Part shown: positions 26,671 to 35,199 of the stretch, piece after piece
How positions within the stretch are numbered: position 1 is the stretch's first letter
Layout of the letters: each line of letters starts with the position of its first letter
Program-made: the position numbers and the translations under genes
NCBI RefSeq assembly: GCF_004217555.1
Contig: NZ_SHKW01000001.1
Coordinates: 3,472,001 to 3,536,000, forward strand
Origin: Edaphobacter modestus
GTDB taxonomy: Bacteria > Acidobacteriota > Terriglobia > Terriglobales > Acidobacteriaceae
Reading direction: 5' to 3'
Length of the DNA: 64,000 nt
The notes under the pieces: generated by a model
Database searches by the model: none
Seen by the model: only the letters and a program-made list of their open reading frames with translations
Told to the model about the DNA's origin: nothing

Positions 26671-28356
26671 TTACTTCGCCGATGCTTTACGCGCAGCTTC
26701 AAATTCATCCCCGGGGAGCCACTGAATCGCCTTTGGAGCGGAGATCGCCTCCCAGCCCAGTTCCATACCAAAGCGCACAAGCTTGGCGTTACCCGCGAAG
26801 TCCCAATCCGGATGATAGTTGTCGGAGAAGTTGTGATAGTCGCGACCGACGAACTCTTTCTCCCTCGCCTCGCCCCATGCCTCGTCGTGGCCCTCGAAGA
26901 GCTCTCCCTGATCGACCGAAAAAGCAGGAATGCCCACGCGGGAGAGGCTGAAGTGATCGGAGCGATAATAGCCGCCGGCCTCAGGGTGCGCATCGGGAAC
27001 GATGGCGAGATCGAATCGTTTTGCCGTTGCTTCCACCACGGAGTTGAAGGTCGTGCGCTGCGCTCCGTTGAGATTCACCTCACGCGGAATCCCGACGGGA
27101 AGGATCATGTCGTAGTTGATGTCGAGCGCGATCTCGGACGGCGGAATCGGCGGGTGCTGGCCGAGATACTCAGAGCCCAGCAGACCCTGCTCCTCCGCGG
27201 CTACGGACGCGAAGATGACGGAGTGCGGTGGCTTGATGCCAGAGGCAGCCCAGGCGCGGGCCATCTCCAGAAGCATGCCGCAGCCAGTGGCGTTGTCCGC
27301 GGCTCCGTTGTAGATATTGTCGCCTGCCATACCGGGAACGAAACCAAGGTGATCGTAGTGCGCTGTGTACATCACGGCCTGGTCGGGCTTGTGTTCGGCG
27401 ACGTTTGCGCCAGGAAGAATGGCAACAACGTTCGGAGATTGAAAGCTGCGGACATCGCTCTCAATGTGGGCTTCGAGACGGACGGGAAGCTCTGCAGGTT
27501 TGAATCCTCGCTTGCCGGCGGCTGTCATCTCGGTGTCGAGGTCGAGGTTTGCGGCCTTGAAGAGCGTGCGTGCAACGTCGAGCTGAATCCAGCTTGCGGC
27601 TGCAAGCTGCGGGTCTTTGTTATCGCGCAGGTAAGTCTTCTCACTGGTGTTGGAGTTCTTCACCACCTCCCAGCCGTAGCTGGCGAGATCGGTGCGATGA
27701 ATGATGAGAGCGCCGATGGCTCCCTTGCGCGCGGCCTCTTCGAACTTGTAGGTCCAGCGGCCGTAGTAGGTGAGGGCCTTGCCGCCGAAGAACTTCGGAT
27801 CGTCCGACGGCGGATCGCCGACGATGCAGAGCACGACCTTGCCTTTCACGTCGACCCCGGCGTAGTCGTCCCAGCCGTACTCAGGAGCTACAACACCGTA
27901 ACCGACGAAGACGATCGGGGCGTCGATGTCAACCGATGGCGTGAGCGTGCGATTGCTCACCGTGTAGTCGTCCCCGTACTTCAGATCGTAGGAGTGCAGC
28001 ATGATCGACATGCCGCCGCCCTCGGGCTTCTTTGGAACCAGCGAGAAGCGCGTCTTGTCGCCGATGGTTTTGGTTCCGACGAAGTTGACCTGCTGGAGAT
28101 AGGTTCCGTTATCACCGCCGGGCTTCAGACCATCGAGCGCGAACTGGGTCGCGATGTATTGGGCGGCGATCTCGCCGCCGCGCAGGCCCGGACCGCGCCC
28201 TTCAAGAAGGTCGTCGGAGAGGAACTTTACATGCGCACGAATCTTCTCAGGATCCACCGCTGCCTCGGCGGACTTCATCGCAGCAGGAATCGACTGCGCC
28301 AGCGCGGCTGCGGAAAGCATGAGAAACGGAAGGAAGGCGGCACGAATAGATCTCAC
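26671..28356 (-). CDS. Exported M28-family zinc aminopeptidase
   Basis: A 561-residue exported metallopeptidase with a signal peptide ending near AAALAQS. A protease-associated (PA) insertion occupies the middle. The zinc ligands of the M28 core appear in order: His/Asp in YTAHYDHLGF, Asp in NGAADNATGCGML, the Glu-Glu pair in VAAEEQGLLGSE, and His in YYRSDHFSLS. It probably removes N-terminal residues from peptides outside the cytoplasm. The start is GTG, preceded by AGGAGA, and overlaps the upstream mutY stop as GTGA, so the two are translationally coupled. Confidence 0.94.
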   Translation of the reverse strand: MRSIRAAFLPFLMLSAAALAQSIPAAMKSAEAAVDPEKIRAHVKFLSDDLLEGRGPGLRGGEIAAQYIATQFALDGLKPGGDNGTYLQQVNFVGTKTIGDKTRFSLVPKKPEGGGMSIMLHSYDLKYGDDYTVSNRTLTPSVDIDAPIVFVGYGVVAPEYGWDDYAGVDVKGKVVLCIVGDPPSDDPKFFGGKALTYYGRWTYKFEEAARKGAIGALIIHRTDLASYGWEVVKNSNTSEKTYLRDNKDPQLAAASWIQLDVARTLFKAANLDLDTEMTAAGKRGFKPAELPVRLEAHIESDVRSFQSPNVVAILPGANVAEHKPDQAVMYTAHYDHLGFVPGMAGDNIYNGAADNATGCGMLLEMARAWAASGIKPPHSVIFASVAAEEQGLLGSEYLGQHPPIPPSEIALDINYDMILPVGIPREVNLNGAQRTTFNSVVEATAKRFDLAIVPDAHPEAGGYYRSDHFSLSRVGIPAFSVDQGELFEGHDEAWGEAREKEFVGRDYHNFSDNYHPDWDFAGNAKLVRFGMELGWEAISAPKAIQWLPGDEFEAARKASAK

Positions 28357-29582
28357 GTGTATTCTCCTGCAAGATAGGACGATGACTTCAGTTTAGCCGC
28401 TGAGCGCGGCGCAACTCGCTTTTTAGATTCGGGAGCGGAAGCAGACTCCGGCTCGGGAAAACGCAATGGACGGATGTCCATAACATCGAGCCGCTGAAGA
28501 ATCTTGCGGGCAAGCCCGGTAAGCGGAAGCGAAAGCAGGCGGCTGGTTCGTAGCCAGTGAAGATCGGCCTTTGCGGCAGGAATGGCGCGGCGCAGCGCGC
28601 GATCGTGAGGGCCTCGCGGAGCGACGACCTGCACATAGTAGTTGGTATTGGTGATCGCGTGGCGCAGGCGAAGCAGGGGCTCGCGTCCTTCGATAGCGTC
28701 GATGGGAAGCGGGGGAAGCTCATACATTCCGGGCATCAGGCTGACGTCGGCTGCGCGGCGCTCCAACAGAACCTCGGTCACGGTGCCGCGCTTGCGCAAC
28801 GAGAGCAGATGCGCGGCAGGCCGGCTGCGCTGGGTTGAGCGCAAAAGTGTGACATGCTCGCCGCGTGTCCTGCACATGGAGAAGACGGGGCAGTTCAGGC
28901 AGAGGGGAGCGCGCGGCAGACAGATCGTCGCTCCCAGCTCCATCATTGCCTGGTTGTGGTCGCCGGCGGCGTTGGTCTTCTGATCGACGCGGCGGCGTGG
29001 AACCAGCGCCGCGGCCTGCCGCTGCAGAAAGGTTCGGCTTACGACGGTGGTGTCTTTAGGACGGCCCAGAATACGCAGAAGAACTCGTTCGACGTTGCCG
29101 TCGACGACCGGAACGCTTTCGCCGAACGCGATACTTGCAATCGCGGCGCAGGTGTATTCGCCGATGCCGGGCAGGGTGCGCAGCTCGGCCGCGGACCTGG
29201 GAAGCACGCCGCCGCGCCCTTCGGTGATGAACTTGGCCGCTTTGTGAAGCATGCGCGCCCGGCGGTAGTAACCCAGGCCGGACCAGGCGGCGAGGACCGC
29301 GTCCTCGCTGGCGAGAGCGAGCGCGACGATGGTTGGAAAGCGACGCAGGAAGGCGTGATAGTGCTCGATGACAGCCGCGACCCGGGTCTGCTGCAGCATC
29401 ACTTCCGAGACCCAGGTGCGATAAGGATCGGATACGCCTCGCCATGGAAGCTCGCGGGCGTGCATGCGGTACCAGTTCATGAGGCGCCGGCGAAAGAGGA
29501 GTGGATCGAGCTCGGCGTGAGCGACGATCCCAGCGGTGGCCTCTAGCTCGTCGTTGGGGGAGGGGCGCAGTCGAGCTTGCAT
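28353..29582 (-). CDS. mutY: A/G-specific adenine DNA glycosylase MutY
   Basis: MutY excises adenine mispaired with 8-oxoguanine. I take the ATG at 29582 (409 residues); the open frame upstream to 29834 has no family match and overlaps the divergent gene. The catalytic Glu is in SEVMLQQTRVAAV and the helix-hairpin-helix with its Asp in LPGIGEYTCAAIAS and VPVVDGNVERVL. The 4Fe-4S cluster cysteines are in CLPRAPLCLNCPVFSMC. A C-terminal NUDIX-like recognition domain follows (VLLERRAADVSLMPGMYELP). It overlaps the M28 peptidase gene start by 4 bp. Confidence 0.96.
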   Translation of the reverse strand: MQARLRPSPNDELEATAGIVAHAELDPLLFRRRLMNWYRMHARELPWRGVSDPYRTWVSEVMLQQTRVAAVIEHYHAFLRRFPTIVALALASEDAVLAAWSGLGYYRRARMLHKAAKFITEGRGGVLPRSAAELRTLPGIGEYTCAAIASIAFGESVPVVDGNVERVLLRILGRPKDTTVVSRTFLQRQAAALVPRRRVDQKTNAAGDHNQAMMELGATICLPRAPLCLNCPVFSMCRTRGEHVTLLRSTQRSRPAAHLLSLRKRGTVTEVLLERRAADVSLMPGMYELPPLPIDAIEGREPLLRLRHAITNTNYYVQVVAPRGPHDRALRRAIPAAKADLHWLRTSRLLSLPLTGLARKILQRLDVMDIRPLRFPEPESASAPESKKRVAPRSAAKLKSSSYLAGEYT

Positions 29583-29628
29583 CGGAAGACAGTCTACCGC
29601 CTCTCGTGCGGACGTACTATGGAGAAGT

Positions 29629-30981
29629 ATGCGACCAGCGCCTTTTCCACCACCAAAGGTAACGAGACGAAGCGTGCTCAAATTTGCAGCCGCGACCGGT
29701 GGACTTGCGATTGCCCACCCCTTCTCGGGCGCGGCCCAGGCGCACCACCCCGATGCGCACGTCTCTGCGGAAGACGCTCGATGGCGCGAGACCTGGAACG
29801 CGGCCTTGGCGTGCCTGGCCGCGAACGTTCGCACGGTTCCCTGGTATGACCGGCCCGTTCTCTTCGAAGGCGCCGTTTATCCCGGAATCTGGCAGGAGTG
29901 CGGTCCACACGAAGGCCTGGTCTACGCCACGCTGGCGAAGTATGTCATCGTGAGCGATCCGGCGAAAGGCGCGCTCGCCGCGGCGAAGAACAACCACATC
30001 GCATTCTTCGCCTTGCAGCGCGAAGACGGTCAGTTGCCCGCTTCCATCAAGATGACCGAAGCCGGATATGGACAGATTCAGATGGTGGTTCCGATCGCGG
30101 CGACCGCGTGGAAGCTTTCGCAACTGACCGACGACGACGAGCTGCTGGTCACCGCTTACAAAGCGTGCAGCCGATGGGACGCGTGGCTGCGCGAGCACCG
30201 CAACACACGCGGCACGGGCCTCGTGGAGGGCTTCTGCACCTATGACACGGGCCATGACAACAGTCCGCGCTGGAAGGGAGTTCCCGACCGCTGCCCGGAC
30301 GCGGATGCGAAGAAATTTCCGACAGGAGTTGGCGTACCCAGACTGTGTCCCGATCTCTCCGCAACGGTATACGGCGGACGCGTTGCGCTGGCCGCGATGG
30401 CGAAGGCGCTGGGCAGGCCGAACGAGGCTGCGCGGTGGGAAGCGGAGGCCGAGGAGCTGCGCCTTCTGATCCTGTCGAAGCTGTACGATCCCCAGGATGC
30501 AGCCTTCTACGATCTGGACACAGAGAACAAGTTTGTCCGGGTTCGCTCCGATGTGATCAGCCGCGTGCTGGGCGAGCACGTGTTGAAGATCTCCGAGGCC
30601 CACGACCGCGCGATCTTCGAAGCGGTCTGGACACGGCAGATCCATAACCCAAAGGCCTTCTGGGCTCCCTATCCGCTGACCTCGATTGCAATGGACGACC
30701 CAGCCTTTGTGAAGCCGATTCCGCGCAACAGCTGGGGCGGAGCTTCGCAGGCGCTGACTGCCCTGCGCGCCCCCCGCTGGATGGATCATTACGGCAAAAC
30801 CACCGAGCTGAAGCAGATGATGCGGAAGTGGTGCGAAGCCATCCTGCGAAACATCGAGTTCCGGCAGCAGATGGACCCATGGACGGGCGAGTTTACGCAG
30901 GCCGACCCCAGCGGATACTCGCCGGCGGCACTGACCTTTCTGGAGTTTGCCCGGCGCCTGGATAGGGCGCCGAGCGTCTAG
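29629..30981 (+). CDS. Tat-exported MGH1-type (alpha/alpha)6 glycoside hydrolase
   Basis: The ATG at 29629, after GGAGAAG, gives 450 residues. The leader has a twin-arginine motif (VTRRSVLKFAAATGG), implying export folded through Tat. The mature part is an (alpha/alpha)6 barrel of the MGH1/GH63-like type. Marker stretches are FEGAVYPGIWQECGPHEG, VEGFCTYDTGHDNSPRW and NPKAFWAPYPLTSIAMDDP. These enzymes usually act on alpha-glucosides, mannosylglycerate or trehalose-like sugars; this one's substrate is not evident. It is divergent from mutY (46 bp) and precedes the GH18 gene. Confidence 0.82.
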   Translation: MRPAPFPPPKVTRRSVLKFAAATGGLAIAHPFSGAAQAHHPDAHVSAEDARWRETWNAALACLAANVRTVPWYDRPVLFEGAVYPGIWQECGPHEGLVYATLAKYVIVSDPAKGALAAAKNNHIAFFALQREDGQLPASIKMTEAGYGQIQMVVPIAATAWKLSQLTDDDELLVTAYKACSRWDAWLREHRNTRGTGLVEGFCTYDTGHDNSPRWKGVPDRCPDADAKKFPTGVGVPRLCPDLSATVYGGRVALAAMAKALGRPNEAARWEAEAEELRLLILSKLYDPQDAAFYDLDTENKFVRVRSDVISRVLGEHVLKISEAHDRAIFEAVWTRQIHNPKAFWAPYPLTSIAMDDPAFVKPIPRNSWGGASQALTALRAPRWMDHYGKTTELKQMMRKWCEAILRNIEFRQQMDPWTGEFTQADPSGYSPAALTFLEFARRLDRAPSV

Positions 30982-31055
30982 GCCATATGCCTGTTGCCGG
31001 AGTTGTCTCCGGTACCGCAAGCTGGTTGCACTTTTCTGGAGACGGTAACCCTTCT

Positions 31056-33161
31056 ATGAGACTCAAGCTCGTCTGCCTGTTGTCCTTCTTTGTCCTGATG
31101 CTGCGCTTCGCGGCAGCGCAGGGAACAGTTCCAACCTTCACCCACACGGTAGGCGATAAGAGCTATACGGTGATGGGCGGCGATCCGGGCGAGGAGAAGA
31201 CAACGACGGTTCCAACGGTGCTTGTTCCGGTTACGCTCGAGTTCGAGTCGAAGAAGCAGGCCGGAAGATCGTTTCGCCTGGATGCGGGCGCTGACGTGCC
31301 GCGTGTGCTGCACTCGCCCGTGTTCTCACAATTTCCCTTCGGCGCAAGCGGCACGACCCAGTACGCCGATGCGATGCTGCGGGCTACTTTTCCCAAGTCC
31401 GCGGGCTGGCATACGCTGCTGGGCAAACCTGAGGTGAAGCCCATCACGGTGACAATTCCCGCGGGCTTCGGATATGTGCTGACCTCGAAGAAGAGCGGCA
31501 GCGCGCTCGCGGTAGTCGATCTGCAGTTCCTGCAGAAGGAGGTCTTCAAACAGGTTCCGAAGCAGGACGGCAAGCTGGTGCTCGCGCTGACGCACAACAC
31601 CACGTACTACGTTTTGGGCGATGCCACGGTCTGCTGCTCGTGGGGAACGCATGGAGTCGACGGTACGACCGGAAACTCCTTTGTGCTTGCAAGCTATCTG
31701 CACGATGCTCCGGCGATCGTCGAGGACAAGGATGTGCAGCCGCTGACGCAGCAGCTTGCGGAGTTCGTCAACGATCCTCTCTACGATCCGCAGATGGAGG
31801 AAGGAGCGAACTACGCGAAGGGGCCGGGGAATCGTGTGAGCTGGATGCGTCCTTCGTTCGCCGAGGGAGGCGACCAGGGGCGTTGCGGCGGCACGAGAGT
31901 TTCCACGCGGTACTTCCTGCTGGAGCCGACGGACACGAACCCCAAGAACAACTTTCCGGCTTCGAAGGGCTTTGTCGCGAAGGCGGGAGGCGACTCGTAC
32001 CACGTGCAGAACGTTGCCCTGCTGCCGTGGTACGCCGGTGCTTCCGGGAGCCCCTACAGCTTTCCTGACGCGAAGGTGCTGACGGAGGCAGCCAAGCCCT
32101 GTCCGGAGCGGCGCGCCGGGGCCACCTCACCTTCCCGGCCGACCGTGGAAGCCATCGTTCCGCCGTCCGGCGACAATAGCCATCGGCTGATCGGGTACTG
32201 GGCCGGTTATGGCAGCGCCAGCTCCACGTTTCCGCTGCGTGAGGTTTCGCCGCAGTGGGACTACATCCTGGTGGCCTTTGCGACTCCCGATAAAAACGCG
32301 CCCGAGGGAACGATGCAGTTCCACGCGCCCACCGGAATGGACGAGGCAGCCTTCAAAGCCGATATCGCAACCTTGAAGAGCAAGGGCAAGAAGGTGATGA
32401 TCTCGCTCGGAGGAGGCGGACAGCACTTTACTCTCGCCAACCCGGAGCGCGTTCCCAACTATGTCGCGTCGGTGACGAAGATCGTCGAGGAGTATGGCTT
32501 CGATGGAATCGACATCGACTTCGAGAGCCCGTCGCTTTCGATCGATCCGGGCGATACCGACTTCCAGCATCCCACCACGCCTTCGATCGTGAACCTGATC
32601 AACGCGCTGCGACAGCTTCACGATCACTTCGGCGAGAAGTTCATGATCTCGCTGGTACCCGAGGGCACACAGATTCCCGGCGGCTATCCGAGCTATGGCG
32701 GACAGTTCGGATCGTACCTGGCGATCACGTATGCGATCCGCGACATCCTCACCTTCATCGATGTGCAGGACTACAACACGCCTCCGCTGCAGGGACTGGA
32801 TGGGGAGATCTACCAGGCCGGCAACGTGGACTATCACGCTGCGATGACGGAGCTTCTGCTGCACGGCTTCAACGTGGGCGGAGACCCGGCGCACTTCTTT
32901 CCGCCGCTTCCGGCGAAACAGGTCGCTGTAGGCTTCCTGACCGGGGATGCGAGGCCCTCGGAGGTGAACCAGGCGATGGAGTACATCATCACCGGCAAGG
33001 CTCCCGCGGGTACGACCTATAAGCTACGCAGGACCGGCGGTTATCCGGAGATGATCGGGGCGATGTTCTGGACGATCGATGCGGACCGGAGGGGGAACTA
33101 TAACTTCTCGAACTCCGTGGGCCCGCTGTTGCATGGGTACCCCCCTCCCCCCTCAAAATAG
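31056..33161 (+). CDS. Secreted GH18 chitinase-like enzyme with a large unknown N-terminal domain
   Basis: The ATG at 31056 opens a signal peptide (MRLKLVCLLSFFVLMLRFAA), giving 701 residues. Residues 25 to about 365 form a domain I cannot name. It contains HNTTYYVLGDATVCCSWG and GGTRVSTRYFLLEPT, and looks beta-rich with paired cysteines. From residue 376 (HRLIGYWAGYGS) the protein is GH18: KVMISLGGGGQHF is the SxGG motif and DGIDIDFE (residues 483-490) carries the catalytic Glu490. The end MIGAMFWTIDADRR matches strand 8. It probably cleaves chitin or GlcNAc-containing glycans by substrate-assisted retention. Confidence 0.9.
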   Translation: MRLKLVCLLSFFVLMLRFAAAQGTVPTFTHTVGDKSYTVMGGDPGEEKTTTVPTVLVPVTLEFESKKQAGRSFRLDAGADVPRVLHSPVFSQFPFGASGTTQYADAMLRATFPKSAGWHTLLGKPEVKPITVTIPAGFGYVLTSKKSGSALAVVDLQFLQKEVFKQVPKQDGKLVLALTHNTTYYVLGDATVCCSWGTHGVDGTTGNSFVLASYLHDAPAIVEDKDVQPLTQQLAEFVNDPLYDPQMEEGANYAKGPGNRVSWMRPSFAEGGDQGRCGGTRVSTRYFLLEPTDTNPKNNFPASKGFVAKAGGDSYHVQNVALLPWYAGASGSPYSFPDAKVLTEAAKPCPERRAGATSPSRPTVEAIVPPSGDNSHRLIGYWAGYGSASSTFPLREVSPQWDYILVAFATPDKNAPEGTMQFHAPTGMDEAAFKADIATLKSKGKKVMISLGGGGQHFTLANPERVPNYVASVTKIVEEYGFDGIDIDFESPSLSIDPGDTDFQHPTTPSIVNLINALRQLHDHFGEKFMISLVPEGTQIPGGYPSYGGQFGSYLAITYAIRDILTFIDVQDYNTPPLQGLDGEIYQAGNVDYHAAMTELLLHGFNVGGDPAHFFPPLPAKQVAVGFLTGDARPSEVNQAMEYIITGKAPAGTTYKLRRTGGYPEMIGAMFWTIDADRRGNYNFSNSVGPLLHGYPPPPSK

Positions 33162-33229
33162 GCACCCGGCACCTTTCGGGCGTTGGATGAGAAGCCGGGC
33201 TGAAGCTGACCTACCGCAGAGGCCTGAAT

Positions 33230-33282
33230 GGGGCACCCGGCGAACTACTGCGATTCTTCGCCTTCGGCTCATAATGACGGTT
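33230..33282 (+). repeat. Dispersed intergenic repeat, short copy A
   Basis: GGGGCACCCGGC is joined directly to GAACTACTGCGATTCTTCGC and a variant end (...TTCGGCTCATAATGACGGT). Compared with copies B and C it lacks about 44 internal bases. Confidence 0.8.
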
Positions 33283-33343
33283 TAGGGGGTACGGAGTGGG
33301 GTCCGGCTCGGACATCTTCAAAATGGCCTCAGAAGAGCCGTCG

Positions 33344-34024
33344 TTACTGCGGCGGCTCTGCACCGGACTGCTCGCTGACCATGTACTCGGCGTACCAGTC
33401 CGGCCAGTTCTCGTCGCGCTGCCCGCCGGTGCGCTTCTCGTGCTCGCCGTGGGCCGCCCCCGCACGCCGAAGTGCGCTCGCCAGATCTTTCGCCGACGCG
33501 AAGTTGGTCGTCGCGGAGTCGATGCGACCGGGCAGCCGCGTCGTGAGCTCCTGCAACAGCCAGCCGTTGCCGTCCGGATCACGGAACGAGGCGAACGAGC
33601 GGTAGCTGCGATGCTCGGGATCGGGACCGCTGGCCCGGAGCCGCCCAAACAGGTAGGGCTCGTCTGGGCCAGCGTACACACCGGCGGCGTCGTGGAAGAC
33701 CTCGCTGAGCTTGACGCCGCGGGCGAGCAATTCGTCGCGGGCGGCCGCTATGTCGGAGACGATCAGGTATAGGCCCTGGGTGGACCCGGGCGCCGCTGCA
33801 GTGACATTCTTGCCGAAGATGACGGAGCATCCGGAGCCAGGCGGCGTGAACTGGATCACGCGGAAGTCGTCACCGGAGGCGTAGTCGGCGTCGAGCCGCC
33901 AGCCGAGCCTGCTGTAGAAGTCTTTCGCGCGGTCGACATCCGAGACGGGGATGACGACTATCTCGAGCTTGAACGGTGATTGTGGGGATGGAGGAGTTAA
34001 GGGTCCGGCTTCAGGTTGCATCAT
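33344..34024 (-). CDS. VOC-family (glyoxalase/bleomycin-resistance fold) protein
   Basis: A 226-residue cytoplasmic VOC protein. One vicinal-oxygen-chelate module is formed by two beta-alpha-beta3 repeats: LEIVVIPVSDVDRAKDFYSR opens the first, GLYLIVSDIAAARDELLARG the second, and FRDPDGNGWLLQELT closes it with a likely metal-ligand Glu. The last ~70 residues (SAKDLASALRRAG, then ENWPDWYAEYMVSE) form an extra helical tail, often seen in acidobacterial and actinobacterial versions. The reaction is undetermined. Confidence 0.88.
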   Translation of the reverse strand: MMQPEAGPLTPPSPQSPFKLEIVVIPVSDVDRAKDFYSRLGWRLDADYASGDDFRVIQFTPPGSGCSVIFGKNVTAAAPGSTQGLYLIVSDIAAARDELLARGVKLSEVFHDAAGVYAGPDEPYLFGRLRASGPDPEHRSYRSFASFRDPDGNGWLLQELTTRLPGRIDSATTNFASAKDLASALRRAGAAHGEHEKRTGGQRDENWPDWYAEYMVSEQSGAEPPQ

Positions 34025-34133
34025 GGCTCATTCTCCTTACAGCGAGTGGCCCGTTCCGCAATCGGATGATATCGAAATGCAATTCAACCTTCGCCATTAT
34101 GCCAGAACAGAGAGGGCGATTCCATTGGGATGC

Positions 34134-34228
34134 GGGGCACCCGGCATTTGGGATTCGGCTGTCTCGAGAATCTGTGGCGCTTCCGGCGAACTACTGAGAT
34201 TCTTCGCTTCGCTCAGAATGACGGTGTG
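34134..34228 (+). repeat. Dispersed intergenic repeat, copy B (95 bp)
   Basis: It runs from GGGGCACCCGGCATTTGGG through CTGTCTCGAGAATCTGTGG and CGGCGAACTACTGAGATTC to CTCAGAATGACGGTGTG. It matches copy C base for base apart from a handful of substitutions. It lies in a 304-bp stretch (34025-34328) that otherwise holds no gene. Confidence 0.88.
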
Positions 34229-34292
34229 TGCCGAAGCAATGGCGGTGTGGTCGAAATGGCGGTGTGGTCGAAATGACGATGTGCCCGAAGCG
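34220..34292 (+). repeat. Degenerate tandem repeat extending copy B
   Basis: The 17-base unit GGCGGTGTGGTCGAAAT is repeated exactly at 34241-34257 and 34258-34274. Related degenerate units lie on each side, at 34220-34240 and 34275-34292. They appear to derive from the GACGGTGTG end of the dispersed repeat. Confidence 0.75.
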
Positions 34293-34328
34293 TTCCCAAC
34301 AATTCTATGACGTGTGGCCGAAGCATTC

Positions 34329-34949
34329 CTAGCAGTTCTGGTACTTCCAGTTGCGCGGCTTGCCCTCGGCTATCCATTCGATGGCCTGGGCGATGCGCTT
34401 TTCTTTGGTCTCGGCGCGTTTGGCTTCTGTGATCCATTCGGCGTATTCGCGTTGGCAGGAGGAGCTGAAGTCGGCCCAGACTTTTTGCGCGGCCTTGTTC
34501 TTTTTGAGGGCGGCGGCTAGTTCGGCGGGGGTGTCGGGGGTGGGGCGAGCGGCCCTTTTGGGGCGCTGCATGGTTTTGGCGCCGTCGTCGATGAAGGCTG
34601 CGGCCTGCTTGATGTAACTGACGAGGACTTTGTTCGGCGGGAGGTCTTTGAGGCTGGTGATCTTGCCGATGGAGCCCATGCCGTTTTCGTCGATGCCTTG
34701 CTCCTTGAACCAGACCTTCATGGCTCCACCGAAGAGGCCGAAGCTGCAGTGCGCCTTGAACGCGGCTAGGTTGCCAAACATCTGTCCGCGATAGGTAAAG
34801 AAGGGCATGCTCCACTTGATGTCCTCCTGGATTTCGGGGACGACCTTGTGGACGAGCTCGCGCAGGTGCGTGAGGATGGGCTGGGCGAAGGCGGCGGACT
34901 TGTTGATGTAGGCATCGACGCGGGGATCGAAGGATTCGGCGGCTTTCAT
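34329..34949 (-). CDS. YdeI/OmpD-associated (DUF1801) family protein
   Basis: A 206-residue soluble protein. The N-terminal DUF1801 module reads EIQEDIKWSMPFFTYRGQMF, with the conserved KWxxPxF. The C-terminal OmdA/YdeI segment is rich in Lys/Ala (TPAELAAALKKNKAAQKVWA) and contains FSSSCQREYAEWITEAKRAE and RIAQAIEWIAEGK, all typical. The family is linked to peptide resistance or outer-membrane protein phenotypes in enterobacteria, but its mechanism is unknown. Confidence 0.9.
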   Translation of the reverse strand: MKAAESFDPRVDAYINKSAAFAQPILTHLRELVHKVVPEIQEDIKWSMPFFTYRGQMFGNLAAFKAHCSFGLFGGAMKVWFKEQGIDENGMGSIGKITSLKDLPPNKVLVSYIKQAAAFIDDGAKTMQRPKRAARPTPDTPAELAAALKKNKAAQKVWADFSSSCQREYAEWITEAKRAETKEKRIAQAIEWIAEGKPRNWKYQNC

Positions 34950-35033
34950 GACGCGAAAAGTTTATCAGTGTGGCGTGGATGCGGTTCGAGCTGTCGCTCG
35001 AATTGCCCCCTCATGCGATGAGACCGCATGAAT

Positions 35034-35128
35034 GGGGCACCCGGCATTGAGGATTAGGCTGTCTCGAGAATTTGTGGCGCTTTCGGCGAACTACTGCGAT
35101 TCTTCGCTTCGCTCAGAATGACGGTGTG
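35034..35128 (+). repeat. Dispersed intergenic repeat, copy C (95 bp)
   Basis: It has the same length and order as copy B: GGGGCACCCGGCATTGAGG, then CTGTCTCGAGAATTTGTGG, CGGCGAACTACTGCGATTC and CTCAGAATGACGGTGTGG. It is preceded by a small dyad, CATGCGATGAGACCGCATG, at 35012-35030. It sits in the 250-bp gap between two genes. Confidence 0.88.
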
Positions 35129-35199
35129 GCCGCAATGGCCGAGGGAGGTTCGGAAGCGATCCGAAGCAATCCATGGACGCACTATGCGACGATTAAGCG

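Noticed and set aside
29583..29834. 84-codon N-terminal extension of MutY
   Set aside because: It overlaps the divergent Tat-exported hydrolase gene and has no MutY similarity. The ATG at 29582 gives the normal family N-terminus.
33230..35128. Repeat copies as a CRISPR array
   Set aside because: Units are about 95 bp and hundreds of bases apart with genes between them. There is no short regular repeat/spacer pattern and no cas gene.
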